A stretch of 64,000 nucleotides of DNA from NCBI GenBank assembly GCA_041984235.1, contig JBHIYN010000002.1:248001-312000 (forward strand). Direction: 5' to 3'. Source of the stretch: JBHIYN01 sp041984235. GTDB lineage: Bacteria > Pseudomonadota > Gammaproteobacteria > Ga0077536. The position numbers and the translations under genes are program-made. Positions 46,010-54,948 of this stretch are shown piece after piece (the stretch's first letter is position 1; the number at the start of each line of letters is the position of its first letter). Under the pieces are notes generated by a model, which was not told where the DNA came from, did not search any database, and saw only the letters and a list, made by a program, of their open reading frames with translations.

Positions 46010-47184
46010 GCGCCTCCTTGCTGCGCCGGCTCGCGCTGGCGGGGCTGCTGGTCGCGCTCAGCGCCTGCGGCACCATGTCGAAGATCGGTGGCGTCTTCGG
46101 CGGCGACGACAGCGTCGATCCGAGTGCGCTGGACGAGGACTTCGAATCCACCATCCAGGTCGAGGAAGTGTGGTCCAAGCGTATCGGCAAGGGCAGCGAG
46201 GAGCTCTACCTCAAGCTCACCCCGGCCGTGATCGAGGATTACCTGTTCGTCGCCGATCGCTACGGCCGGCTCGCCGCGACCCGCCTGGCCGACGGCGAAG
46301 TCGCCTGGTCGGTGCGCGACAAGAACGTGCAGTACACCAGCGGCCCGGGCGGCGGCGACGGCCTGGTCCTGATCGGCACCGGTGACGGCCGCGTGATCGC
46401 GCGGGCGGCGCAAACCGGCAAGCTGCGCTGGGTGGCCAAGGTCTCCAGCGAGGTCCTCGCCGCGCCGCAGGCGGACAACGGGGTCACCGTGGTGCGCACC
46501 GGCGACGGCACCGTCTACGGCCTGAGTTCGGAAACCGGTGTCGAGCTGTGGAACTACGATCGCAGCGTGCCCACGCTGACCCTGCGCGGCAACGCGGCAC
46601 CCGTCATCGATGGCGAGCTCGTGCTGGTGGGCTTCGACAGCGGGCGCCTGGTCTCGCTGGACCTGCGCACCGGTCGCCCGAACTGGGACAGCCCGCTGGC
46701 GATCCCCAGCGGCCGCTCCGACCTCGAACGCATGGTCGACGTCGACGCCGAGCCGGTGGTGCAGGGCGCGACGGTTTTCGTCGCCAGCTTTCATGGCGGG
46801 GTCTCCGCGATGTCCCTGATCGACGGCCAGATTGAATGGACGCGCGAGATCTCGTCCTATGCCGGTCTCGCGGTCGGCAACAATCTCGTGTTCGTGGTCG
46901 ACGAGGATGGCTCGGTATGGGCGCTCAATCGCGATGACGGCACCTCGGTGTGGAAGCAGGATGGCCTGACCCATCGCTTTGCGACCGCACCCGTGTTCCA
47001 CGAAGGCTATGTTGCCATTGGCGACTTCGAAGGCTACATCCACTGGCTGGACGCTGGCAGCGGCGAGTTCGTGTTCCGCGAGGAGATCGACGACGAACGC
47101 ATCATTGCGCCCTCGCTCTCCGCCGGCAACCTGCTCCTGACCTATTCCAGCAGCGGCCGCCTGGTCGCCATGCGCGCCAAGTAG
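46006..47184 (+). CDS. bamB: Outer-membrane assembly lipoprotein BamB
   Basis: BamB is a beta-propeller lipoprotein of the BAM complex that inserts outer-membrane proteins. The 392-residue product has a lipobox LSAC (Cys21). PQQ-like propeller blades follow, with repeated GxVxALxxxTGxxxW patterns such as GTVYGLSSETGVELWNYD, SGRLVSLDLRTGRPNW, and GSVWALNRDDGTSVWKQD. The GTG start at 46006 overlaps the yfgM stop. BamC, a second BAM lipoprotein, is at 49468-50589. Confidence 0.95.
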   Translation: MSASLLRRLALAGLLVALSACGTMSKIGGVFGGDDSVDPSALDEDFESTIQVEEVWSKRIGKGSEELYLKLTPAVIEDYLFVADRYGRLAATRLADGEVAWSVRDKNVQYTSGPGGGDGLVLIGTGDGRVIARAAQTGKLRWVAKVSSEVLAAPQADNGVTVVRTGDGTVYGLSSETGVELWNYDRSVPTLTLRGNAAPVIDGELVLVGFDSGRLVSLDLRTGRPNWDSPLAIPSGRSDLERMVDVDAEPVVQGATVFVASFHGGVSAMSLIDGQIEWTREISSYAGLAVGNNLVFVVDEDGSVWALNRDDGTSVWKQDGLTHRFATAPVFHEGYVAIGDFEGYIHWLDAGSGEFVFREEIDDERIIAPSLSAGNLLLTYSSSGRLVAMRAK

Positions 47185-47199
47185 CGCCTCGGCGGAAGC

Positions 47200-48654
47200 A
47201 TGATTCAGCGCACCCGCGGTCCCGGCCAGGCGGGTCTCGATCCACGCACCTCGCTGCGCCCCGCCATTGCCATCGTCGGCCGCCCCAACGTCGGCAAGTC
47301 GACGCTGTTCAACCGCCTCACGCGCTCCCGCGAAGCGCTGGTCGCGGACGTGCCCGGCCTGACGCGCGATCCCAAGGTCGGCATCGGGCGGATCGGCGAC
47401 GCCGGCTACATCGTGGTCGACACCGGGGGTATCGATGACGGCGACGGCGGCGCCATCAACGCGCGCGTCGCCGAGCAGGCGCTCGCCATCGCGCGCGACT
47501 GCCGCGCCGTAGTGCTGCTGGTGGACGGTCGCGCCGGTCTCACCAGCGGCGACCAGGCGCTGGCCGCGGAGCTGCGCCGCGCGGGCGTGGCGACGACGGT
47601 CGCGGTCAACAAGTGCGAGGGCATGGACGCCGCCGTCGCCGCCGCCGAGTTCAGCGAGCTCGGCTTCGCCGGCACGCACACCATCTCCGCCGCCCACGGC
47701 GACGGCGTCAACGCGCTGGTCGAGGCCGTCACCGCCGACTGGCCGCCCGCCGACGACTACGCGCCGGATGCCAGCGACCAGCGGGTACGCATCGCCGTGG
47801 TCGGCCGCCCCAACGTCGGCAAGTCGACCCTGGTCAACCGCATCCTCGGCCAGCAGCGCATGATCACCGCCGACGAGCCTGGCACCACGCGTGACAGCAT
47901 CGACAGCGACTTCGAACGCCGCGGCCGCGCCTACACCATCATCGACACCGCCGGCCTGCGCCGCAAGAGCCGCGCGCACGGGGTGGCCGAGAAGTTCAGC
48001 GCGGTGCAGACCCTGCAGGCGCTCGATCGCGCCAACGTGGTCGTGCTGGTGGTCGATGCGCGCGAATCGATCACCGAGCAGGACCTGTCGCTGCTCGGCC
48101 TGGTGCTCGACGCCGGCCGCGCGCTGGTGGTCGCGGTGAACAAGTGGGACGGCATCGACGCCGACGAGCGCCGGCGGATCAAGGACGAGCTCAACCGCCG
48201 TCTGCGCTTCGCGCCCTTCGCCGAGACCTGCTTCATCTCTGCACTGCACGGCACCGGCGTCGGCGACCTGTTCCGGCCCATCGACGCCGCCTGGCGCGCC
48301 GCCTCCACCGCGCACAAGACCGGCGATCTCAGCGACCTCTTGGCGAGCGCGGTCGCCGAGCACCAGCCGCCGCTGGTGCGCGGCCGCCGCATCAAGCTGC
48401 GCTACGCCCACATGGGAGGCCGCAACCCGCCGACCATCGTCATCCACGGCAACCAGGTCGACGCGGTGCCCGGCAGCTATCGCCGCTACCTGGAGAACTA
48501 CTTCCGCGAGCGCCTGGCGCTGGTCGGCACACCCATCCGCATCGAGTTTCGCCAGGGCGACAATCCCTATGCCGGGCGCCGCAACGTGCTCAACAAGCGC
48601 CAGGTCGACAAGCGCCGGCGCCTCATGCAGCACGTGCGCAAGCGCGGCCGCTGA
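47200..48654 (+). CDS. der: Ribosome-associated double GTPase Der/EngA
   Basis: Der has two tandem GTPase domains and acts in 50S ribosome assembly. The 484-residue product has the first P-loop GRPNVGKS at 27-34 and a second identical one near residue 205. It has DVPGLTRDPK, VDTGGI, DEPGTTRDS, IDTAGLRRKS, NKWDG, and a C-terminal KH-like domain ending KRQVDKRRRLMQHVRKRGR. The ATG at 47200 follows a CGGAAG ribosome-binding site. It is convergent with the MBL gene, with a 21-base gap. Confidence 0.97.
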   Translation: MIQRTRGPGQAGLDPRTSLRPAIAIVGRPNVGKSTLFNRLTRSREALVADVPGLTRDPKVGIGRIGDAGYIVVDTGGIDDGDGGAINARVAEQALAIARDCRAVVLLVDGRAGLTSGDQALAAELRRAGVATTVAVNKCEGMDAAVAAAEFSELGFAGTHTISAAHGDGVNALVEAVTADWPPADDYAPDASDQRVRIAVVGRPNVGKSTLVNRILGQQRMITADEPGTTRDSIDSDFERRGRAYTIIDTAGLRRKSRAHGVAEKFSAVQTLQALDRANVVVLVVDARESITEQDLSLLGLVLDAGRALVVAVNKWDGIDADERRRIKDELNRRLRFAPFAETCFISALHGTGVGDLFRPIDAAWRAASTAHKTGDLSDLLASAVAEHQPPLVRGRRIKLRYAHMGGRNPPTIVIHGNQVDAVPGSYRRYLENYFRERLALVGTPIRIEFRQGDNPYAGRRNVLNKRQVDKRRRLMQHVRKRGR

Positions 48655-48675
48655 CGACGCCCCGCGGGCGCCCGC

Positions 48676-49443
48676 TCACTCGCCCAGGTCGCACCACGCC
48701 AGCGCCTCCCCGGCCGGCGCGATGGCGCGCTCGACGTGACCGGGCAGGACCTCGCCGAGCAGCTGCCACACGCGCTCCGGCGTGTTGGTGCGCTCACTCA
48801 GGTGTGCCGCGACCACGTGGCGCAGCCCGCCATGCACCAGCCTGCCCAGCAATGCCGCCGCCTGCGCGTTGCTGAGGTGGCCGTAGTCTCCCGCGATGCG
48901 CTGTTGCACGCTGCGCGGGTAGACACTGGCGCCGAGCAGGCCGGGATCGTGGTTGAATTCGATCACGAGACCGTCGAGCGCACCGTAGCGCCGCTCCAGG
49001 TGCGGCGTGGCCTGCCCGAGATCGGTCAGCAGGCCGACCCGCGTGGCGCCGGCGCTAACCACGAACTGGCAGGGCTCGCGCGCGTCGTGCGGCACGATCA
49101 CGGGCAGCACCGACAGGCTCCCGAGCGTCACCGCGACATCCGGCTCCAGGGTGCGCAGATCGGAGATCCCGCCCAGGATCGCGTCGGCCGCCAGGCAGGT
49201 GCCGCGGCTCGCGTACACGGGGAGCCCGCAGCGGCGCGCCAGCACGGCCGCGCCGGCCACGTGATCGGCATGCTCGTGCGTGATCAGCAGCGCGTCCAGC
49301 CGCGCCAGGTCGAAGCCGATGGCGGCCGCGCGCCGCTCGAGCTGGCGCGCGCTCAGCCCGCAGTCGACGAGGACCGCATGCTCGCCGTGCTCGATCAGGG
49401 TCGCGTTGCCGCTGCTGCCGCTGCCGAGCGTGGTGAAGCGCAT
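48676..49443 (-). CDS. MBL-fold metal-dependent hydrolase (WalJ/YycJ type)
   Basis: The 255-residue metallo-beta-lactamase-fold protein has the metal motif THEHADH (His56, His58, Asp60, His61) and the N-terminal RFTTLGSGSSGNATLIEHGE with VDCGLSARQLERR, the pattern of the YycJ/WalJ group. Later metal-ligand regions are LLTDLGQATPH and VIEFNHDPGLL. Members of the group have been reported as 5' exonucleases; the substrate here is unknown. The stop lies 21 bases from der, and the start lies 24 bases downstream of bamC on the same strand. Confidence 0.85.
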   Translation of the reverse strand: MRFTTLGSGSSGNATLIEHGEHAVLVDCGLSARQLERRAAAIGFDLARLDALLITHEHADHVAGAAVLARRCGLPVYASRGTCLAADAILGGISDLRTLEPDVAVTLGSLSVLPVIVPHDAREPCQFVVSAGATRVGLLTDLGQATPHLERRYGALDGLVIEFNHDPGLLGASVYPRSVQQRIAGDYGHLSNAQAAALLGRLVHGGLRHVVAAHLSERTNTPERVWQLLGEVLPGHVERAIAPAGEALAWCDLGE

Positions 49444-49467
49444 CGGTGCGCGGGCGGCGAACGCGAG

Positions 49468-50589
49468 TCAGATGCGACCGCTGTTGAAGGCGTCGTGCAG
49501 CTTGTTCAGCAGCGCACCGGCCTGGTCACCCGTCTCCCAGCGGCCGTTCTTGTCCAGCACCACGACCTCGGTCTTCTTGCCGACCCCGGTCAGGCTGACC
49601 TGGAACTCGGCCGCCTTGCCGCGATCCCAGAACTTGAGCTTGTTCCACACACCGCCGTCCTCGCCCGGCGCGCCGTTAGCGGCCATCTCGACCACGTACA
49701 CGCCGCGGCCCTTGTCCGAGTCCTTGACGGCGGCACCGACCTCTTCGAGCGCGCGGCCAGTGGCTTTCCACGCGCTGGGAAAATCTTCGGCCACGGTGAG
49801 GTAGAACTTGCCGCCGCCGACGCTGACGAGCTCGGCGTGGCGGGGCTCGCCGCTGGCCGCCGGCGCAGCGGCTTCGGCGGCCGGCGCCTGCGTGGCGGTG
49901 CTGGCGGCCGCAAGCGGCGCGGCGCTCGCCGCGGCGGGGCTGGACGCGACCTGGCCGCCGCCGAGATCGGCCTGCAGACGCTCGACCATGGCACGCTCGT
50001 GCTCGGCATCGCGCGGACTGCGCTGCCACACCAGGTCTTCGCCCTGCGGCGCCAGCTCCTGGCCTTCGTGCGAGATGTACAGCACGGTCGTGCCGGGCTC
50101 CTCGCCGGCCTCGGCGAAGACCTTGAACTTCTCGCGCACGAGCTGCTCCTGGTTCTCCTTCCAGCTCGTTTCCATGATGCCGAGCTCGACGTCGTTCAGC
50201 TCCAGCGAGAAACCCTGCGCGCGCCAGAACGCTTCCAGCTTCGGCCATACCTGTACCGGCGCACCGGCGGCGGCGAGCACGTGCTCGTTCTCCAGCACGC
50301 GGATGGCGGCGGTCTGCGACTTCTCGAGCTCGTCGGCGCGCTGGCGGTCGGCGCGGCGCTCCTGGTAGGTCGAGTAGCGCGCGGCTTCGCCGCCCTCGGG
50401 GATCGCCATGCGGTCACGAATGGCCTCGGTGCTGAGGTCGGGCGGCACTTCCAGGTCAGGCAGCGTCTGCGCCTTGGTGTATTCCTTGCGATTGTCGGGG
50501 ATGACCTCGTCGAGCTTGGGGACGAGCTTGCTGCAGCCGCTGACCGCGACCACCGAAACCAACAAGCCAGCGAGCGTGGCTCTGAACAT
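49468..50589 (-). CDS. bamC: Outer-membrane assembly lipoprotein BamC
   Basis: BamC (NlpB) is a lipoprotein of the BAM complex. The 373-residue product has a lipobox VSGC (Cys19), an extended N-terminal segment (DNRKEYTKAQTLPDLEVPPD) that binds BamD, and two helix-grip domains: residues about 95-215 and about 265-373. An Ala-rich linker (about 220-255) separates them. ATG 50589 is chosen because of the signal peptide and a strong AGGAGGA ribosome-binding site. It follows dapA on the same strand, as in E. coli. Confidence 0.92.
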   Translation of the reverse strand: MFRATLAGLLVSVVAVSGCSKLVPKLDEVIPDNRKEYTKAQTLPDLEVPPDLSTEAIRDRMAIPEGGEAARYSTYQERRADRQRADELEKSQTAAIRVLENEHVLAAAGAPVQVWPKLEAFWRAQGFSLELNDVELGIMETSWKENQEQLVREKFKVFAEAGEEPGTTVLYISHEGQELAPQGEDLVWQRSPRDAEHERAMVERLQADLGGGQVASSPAAASAAPLAAASTATQAPAAEAAAPAASGEPRHAELVSVGGGKFYLTVAEDFPSAWKATGRALEEVGAAVKDSDKGRGVYVVEMAANGAPGEDGGVWNKLKFWDRGKAAEFQVSLTGVGKKTEVVVLDKNGRWETGDQAGALLNKLHDAFNSGRI

Positions 50590-50642
50590 CAAATCTATTC
50601 CTCCTGCCAACCGGGTCGGCGTTTGAGTACCAGCCACCGGGA

Positions 50643-51533
50643 TCAGACTCCGGCGTGCTGCATGGCGGCGCCCACGACGTCATGGAAGCGTGGCGAGAGC
50701 CAGGTCATCGGCAGACGCATGCCGGCCTCGATCAGGCCCAGCCGGGCGACCGCCCACTTGACCGGAATCGGGTTGGCTTCCACGAACAGGTCGCGATGCA
50801 GGGGCTGCAGGGTTTCGTCGATGGCGCGCGCGGTGGCGGCATCGCCGGCCAGCGCGGCGGCGCACAGATCGTGCATCTTGCGCGGCGCGACGTTGGCGGT
50901 GACCGAGATAACGCCGTTGCCGCCGGCCAGCATGAACTCCAGCGCGCTCTCGTCGTCGCCGCTGAGCAGGACGAATTCGTCACCGCACAGCCGGCGCAAT
51001 TCGCCGACGCGCCCGATCTCGCCAGTCGCTTCCTTGACGCCGATGATGTTCGGTACCTCGGCCAGGCGCGCGACGGTGTCCACCTGCATGTCACAGGCGG
51101 TGCGGCCCGGCACGTTGTACAGGATCTGCGGGATGTCGACCGCCTCGGCCACCGCCTTGTGGTGCAGATACAGCCCTTCCTGGGTCGGCTTGTTGTAATA
51201 AGGCGTCACCAGCAGGCAGGCGTCCGCGCCGGCCTGCTGCGCGCAGCGCGTCAGGCGGATGGCCTCGTGGGTCGAGTTGGCGCCGGTGCCGGCGATGACC
51301 GGCACGCGCCCAGCTACCATGCCCACGACCGCGCGGATCAGATCGCAGTGCTCGTGCTCGGTCAGGGTTGCCGATTCGCCGGTGGTGCCGACGGCGACGA
51401 TGGCGTCGGTGCCGTTGTCGATGTGGAACTCGACGAGGCGTTTCATGGCGTCCTCGTCGAGCGCCGTATCCACCGCGATCCCGGCCTGCATCGGGGTCAC
51501 GATGGCAACGATACTTCCGCCTGGATGCAGCAT
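50643..51533 (-). CDS. dapA: 4-hydroxy-tetrahydrodipicolinate synthase
   Basis: DapA condenses pyruvate with aspartate semialdehyde in lysine and peptidoglycan synthesis. The 296-residue product has the Schiff-base Lys167 (IIGVKEATG), the catalytic Tyr139 (ILYNVPGRT), and GTTGESATL. ATG 51533 gives the standard N-terminus (MLHPGGSIVAIVTPM); longer in-frame forms extend into the promoter region. It is divergent from the gcvR-like gene and upstream of bamC. Confidence 0.97.
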   Translation of the reverse strand: MLHPGGSIVAIVTPMQAGIAVDTALDEDAMKRLVEFHIDNGTDAIVAVGTTGESATLTEHEHCDLIRAVVGMVAGRVPVIAGTGANSTHEAIRLTRCAQQAGADACLLVTPYYNKPTQEGLYLHHKAVAEAVDIPQILYNVPGRTACDMQVDTVARLAEVPNIIGVKEATGEIGRVGELRRLCGDEFVLLSGDDESALEFMLAGGNGVISVTANVAPRKMHDLCAAALAGDAATARAIDETLQPLHRDLFVEANPIPVKWAVARLGLIEAGMRLPMTWLSPRFHDVVGAAMQHAGV

Positions 51534-51571
51534 GTTCCTAGCCTGAATTGGGGCCGTTAAATCAACCGGGC

Positions 51572-51600
51572 ATGGTAGCTTCTGAATGTGTGCATAACAA
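51572..51600 (-). promoter_or_regulatory. Promoter for dapA
   Basis: On the minus strand, TTGTTA (51600-51595) and TACCAT (51577-51572) are separated by exactly 17 bases; each matches consensus at four of six positions. The -10 box is 38 bases before the dapA ATG, in the dapA-gcvR divergent gap. A second box, TATACT at 51652-51657 on the plus strand, is a candidate -10 for the gcvR-like gene. Confidence 0.5.
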
Positions 51601-51709
51601 GGAGAAAACCCGGCCCCGCGCTGCCCCCGCCCGTCGCCTGCCGGCTCGCGGTATACTCGCCGGCGACGACTCTCCCCAACCACGCGAGCCCGGCCGACAG
51701 CCCCCCTGC

Positions 51710-52237
51710 ATGCAGAATCTCCTTGCCGTTTCCGCCATGGGCGAGAACCGCCCGGGCCTGTTCGAGCCCATCGTCAAGGCCTTCCGCGAGTGCGGTTGCA
51801 GCGTCGCCGAGAGCCGCATGACCGTGGTCGGCGATCGCTTTACCCTCATGGCCCTGCTGTCCGGCACCTGGGACGCCATCGCCAAGATCGAGGCCATGCT
51901 GCCGCGCATGGAGCAGGAGCTCGGTATCGCCTTCACCGCGCAGCGCGCCACCGAACGCGAGCCGGCGCGTGATCTCATGCCTTATGCGGTAGAGGTCATC
52001 GCGGTCGACCAGGCCGGCATCGTCCACCAGATTGCGCAATTCTTCGCGCGCCACGAGATCAATATCGAAGACATGTATTCCGGCAACTACTCGGCCGCGC
52101 ACACCGGCACGCCCATGTTCTCGCTGCACATGACCATCAGCATCCCCACCGACATCTCGATCGCCGCCATGCGCAGCGAGTTCATGGATTTCTGCGACCA
52201 GCTCAACCTCGATGCCATCATGGAGCCGGTCAAGTAG
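51710..52237 (+). CDS. gcvR: GcvR-like ACT-domain regulator
   Basis: The 175-residue protein has two ACT domains. The first covers about residues 3-75 (LLAVSAMGENRPGLFEPIVK). The second covers about 88-165 (YAVEVIAVDQAGIVHQIAQF, INIEDMYSGNYSAAHTG). There is no DNA-binding domain. In E. coli GcvR binds glycine and restrains the activator GcvA at the glycine-cleavage promoter; it lies beside dapA there as well. ATG 51710 starts the first ACT domain. The regulatory target cannot be seen from this window. Confidence 0.82.
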   Translation: MQNLLAVSAMGENRPGLFEPIVKAFRECGCSVAESRMTVVGDRFTLMALLSGTWDAIAKIEAMLPRMEQELGIAFTAQRATEREPARDLMPYAVEVIAVDQAGIVHQIAQFFARHEINIEDMYSGNYSAAHTGTPMFSLHMTISIPTDISIAAMRSEFMDFCDQLNLDAIMEPVK

Positions 52238-52273
52238 CCCGCCGCCCGATCCCGCCAGCTGGAAACCGCCATC

Positions 52274-53686
52274 ATGGCCGTCGATGAGGTGCGCACCTAC
52301 GTTCTCGACACGAACGTCCTGATCCACGATCCGACCGCGCTCTACCGCTTCGCCGAGCACAACCTGTTCGTACCCATGACCGTGCTCGAGGAGCTCGACG
52401 CGATCAAGAAAGGCATGTCCGAGGTCGCGCGCAACGCACGCCAGGCGAGCCGCTTCCTCGACGCCATCATCGGCCCCGCAGACGCCGTGGCGATCGACGC
52501 GGGGCTGGACCTGGCGCCGTTCAGCAACGGCGGCGAGCCACAGCGCCCGACCGGAAAGCTGTTCCTGCAGACCCACCCGCTGCAGAGCGAAAGCGTGCCG
52601 CTGATAGCCGGCAAAACCGCCGACAACTCCATCCTGGAGACGGTCTTCGCGCTGCGCGCCGAACGCGCCCCGCACGAGGTCATCCTGGTCTCCAAGGACA
52701 TCAACCTGCGCATCAAGGCGCGCGTGCTGGGCATCAGCGCCGAGGACTATCACAACGACAAGGTCCTTGACGACATCGACCTGCTGTATACCGGGGTCAC
52801 CGAGGTGACGGCGGATTTCTGGTCGCGCTGCAGTGACCAGGTCGAGTGCTGGAAAGACGACACCGGCACCTACTACGCGATTCCGAGCGGCGTGCTGGAG
52901 ACCGTCAACCCCAACGAGTTCGTCTACGTGACCGGCGCCGACGAGGGCCAGGAGCTGGGGCTCACGGTCTGCCGCGAAGAGGAGGGCCGGCTGATCCTGC
53001 GCCAGGTGCGCGACTACCGGCCCGCGCGCAACGCCGTGTGGGGGATCAACGCACGCAACCGGGAGCAGAACTTCGCGCTCAACCTGCTCATGAACCACGA
53101 CATCGAGTTCGTGTCCCTGGTCGGCGTGGCCGGCACCGGCAAGACCCTGCTCACGCTGGCCGCCGGACTCGCCCAGTGCATGGACATGCGGCGCTACCAG
53201 GAGATCATCGTGACGCGGGTCACCATCCCGGTCGGCGAGGACATCGGTTTCCTGCCCGGCACCGAAGAGGAGAAGATGACGCCGTGGATGGGCGCGCTGA
53301 TGGACAACCTCGAGGTGCTGTCGGAGTCCGAGGAGGGCGGCGAATGGGGGCGGGCGGCCAGCGCGGACCTGCTGCAGCATCGCATCAAGATCCGGTCACT
53401 GAACTTCATGCGCGGGCGCACCTTCCTCAACCGTTTCGTGATCATCGACGAGGCGCAGAACCTCACTGCCAAGCAGATGAAGACGCTGATCACGCGCGCC
53501 GGCCCGGGCTCGAAATTCGTCTGCCTCGGCAACATCGGCCAGATCGACACGCCCTACCTGAGCGAGACCACTTCCGGCCTGACGTTCGTGGTCGACCGCT
53601 TCCGCGGCTGGCCCTATGCCGGGCACATCACCCTGCGCCGCGGCGAGCGCTCGCGCCTGGCCGACTTCGCGACCCAGAACCTGTAG
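52274..53686 (+). CDS. PIN domain-PhoH ATPase fusion protein (PhoH2/YlaK type)
   Basis: The 470-residue protein joins an N-terminal PIN nuclease domain (TYVLDTNVLIHDPTALYRFA, with later acidic residues in VTKDINLR-like VSKDINLRIKA) to a C-terminal PhoH ATPase. The ATPase has Walker A GVAGTGKT (284-291), TIPVGEDIGFLPGTEEEK and Walker B FVIIDEAQNLTAKQMKTLI. PhoH2 proteins have been described as sequence-specific RNA helicase-ribonucleases. No small antitoxin gene is adjacent. It is convergent with the AI-2E transporter (12-base gap). It differs from the YbeZ-type PhoH at 19689-20675, which lacks a PIN domain. Confidence 0.9.
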   Translation: MAVDEVRTYVLDTNVLIHDPTALYRFAEHNLFVPMTVLEELDAIKKGMSEVARNARQASRFLDAIIGPADAVAIDAGLDLAPFSNGGEPQRPTGKLFLQTHPLQSESVPLIAGKTADNSILETVFALRAERAPHEVILVSKDINLRIKARVLGISAEDYHNDKVLDDIDLLYTGVTEVTADFWSRCSDQVECWKDDTGTYYAIPSGVLETVNPNEFVYVTGADEGQELGLTVCREEEGRLILRQVRDYRPARNAVWGINARNREQNFALNLLMNHDIEFVSLVGVAGTGKTLLTLAAGLAQCMDMRRYQEIIVTRVTIPVGEDIGFLPGTEEEKMTPWMGALMDNLEVLSESEEGGEWGRAASADLLQHRIKIRSLNFMRGRTFLNRFVIIDEAQNLTAKQMKTLITRAGPGSKFVCLGNIGQIDTPYLSETTSGLTFVVDRFRGWPYAGHITLRRGERSRLADFATQNL

Positions 53687-53698
53687 CCGGCGCGCCCG

Positions 53699-54769
53699 CT
53701 ACTCGGGAGCGACTTGGACGCTGCCGCGGCTCGGCCATGCCTTGAGCAGCGACTTCACCAGGGTCGCCAGCGGAATCGCGAAGAACACGCCCCAGAAACC
53801 CCACAGCCCGCCGAACACCAGCACCGCGGTAATGATCGCGATGGGGTGCAGGTTGACCACGTCGGAGAACAGCAGCGGTACCAGCAGGTTGCCGTCCAGC
53901 GCCTGGATGACGGCGTAAGCGACCATGATCCAGATGAAATCGTTGCCCCATCCGAACTGGATGTAGGCGGCGACCGCGACCGGCATCGTGACCACCGCGG
54001 CCCCGATGTAGGGCACGATGACCGACAGGCCGACCAGCACCGCGAGCAGCGGTGCGTAGGACAGCCCCAGGAACGCAAAAGTGACGTAGGTCACCGCTCC
54101 GACGATGAAGATCTCATAGAACTTGCCACGGACGTAGTTGCCGATCTGGTCGTCGACATCGCGCCAGACGACGGTCAGCACGTTGCGATCGGCGGGCAGG
54201 AACCCGGTCAGCCAGTTGACGATCTGGACCTTGTCCTTGAGGAAGAAGAACACCAGCACCGGCCCCAGAATGAGGTACACGAGGACGGTCAGCATGACCG
54301 GGATCGAGGCCAGGGAGAGCGTTACGACGTTCTGCCCCAGTGCCGTGATCTCGCCGCGGACGGTATCGATCACGCGGTCGATCTGCGCGGTGGAGACAAA
54401 GTTCGGATAGGTCTCGGGCAGGCGCAACAGCAACTCCCGACCCTGCGAGACGGTGCGCGGCAGGTCCTGCACGAAATTGGTCAGCTGGCGCGACACGATG
54501 GGTGCGAGACCAATCACCAGGAACGCGAGGACGGCGAGAAACACGATGAAGACCAGGGTCACGGCAAGAATACGGCCGCAGCCACGCTGTTCGAGGAAGG
54601 CGACGGAGGCCTCGAGCAGGTAGGCAATCACGATCGCCGCCAGCAACGGCGCGAGCATCTTGCCGAAGTAGATCGTGATGATGAACCCGGACACCAGGAA
54701 CACCACCAGCAACACCGCCTCCGGGTGCGAGAAGTAGCGTTGATACCAGATTCGAAGCAGCTCGAACAT
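53699..54769 (-). CDS. AI-2E/PerM family membrane transporter
   Basis: The 356-residue protein has about seven or eight membrane helices, a central amphipathic periplasmic or cytoplasmic loop (about 85-160), and the family motifs LGPVLVFFFLKDK, VGLSVIVPYIGAAV and LDGNLLVPLLFSDVVNLHPI. Members include the AI-2 exporter TqsA and the permease PerM; the substrate is unknown. In E. coli perM lies in the dapA-gcvR neighbourhood, which favours the PerM type. It is divergent from the CHAD gene, with a 179-base gap in which I see no clear promoter. Confidence 0.87.
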   Translation of the reverse strand: MFELLRIWYQRYFSHPEAVLLVVFLVSGFIITIYFGKMLAPLLAAIVIAYLLEASVAFLEQRGCGRILAVTLVFIVFLAVLAFLVIGLAPIVSRQLTNFVQDLPRTVSQGRELLLRLPETYPNFVSTAQIDRVIDTVRGEITALGQNVVTLSLASIPVMLTVLVYLILGPVLVFFFLKDKVQIVNWLTGFLPADRNVLTVVWRDVDDQIGNYVRGKFYEIFIVGAVTYVTFAFLGLSYAPLLAVLVGLSVIVPYIGAAVVTMPVAVAAYIQFGWGNDFIWIMVAYAVIQALDGNLLVPLLFSDVVNLHPIAIITAVLVFGGLWGFWGVFFAIPLATLVKSLLKAWPSRGSVQVAPE

Positions 54770-54948
54770 GCGCGCGACGACAGCGGGGAAGGCAGCCCGC
54801 AGTCTATCTCAATCGAAGCTGCGCCGGGCAGCGACGGCGCTGCCCGCTGCGCCCGATATTGATATGCTTGGCTGGCGCCGTCCCGCCCCCGCATGGCGGA
54901 AACGAACGCCCGCAGAGCGACGACTGCCCCTCCCACGCGACGCCGAGT

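Noticed and set aside
45904..48633. A 909-codon minus-strand open frame opposite yfgM, bamB and der
   Set aside because: It spans three well-supported genes and has a composition typical of antisense frames; no motif was found.
54770..54948. Possible promoters in the gap between the AI-2E transporter and the CHAD gene
   Set aside because: Patches such as TATGCT near 54863 exist, but no -35 partner at proper spacing was found, so no site is called.
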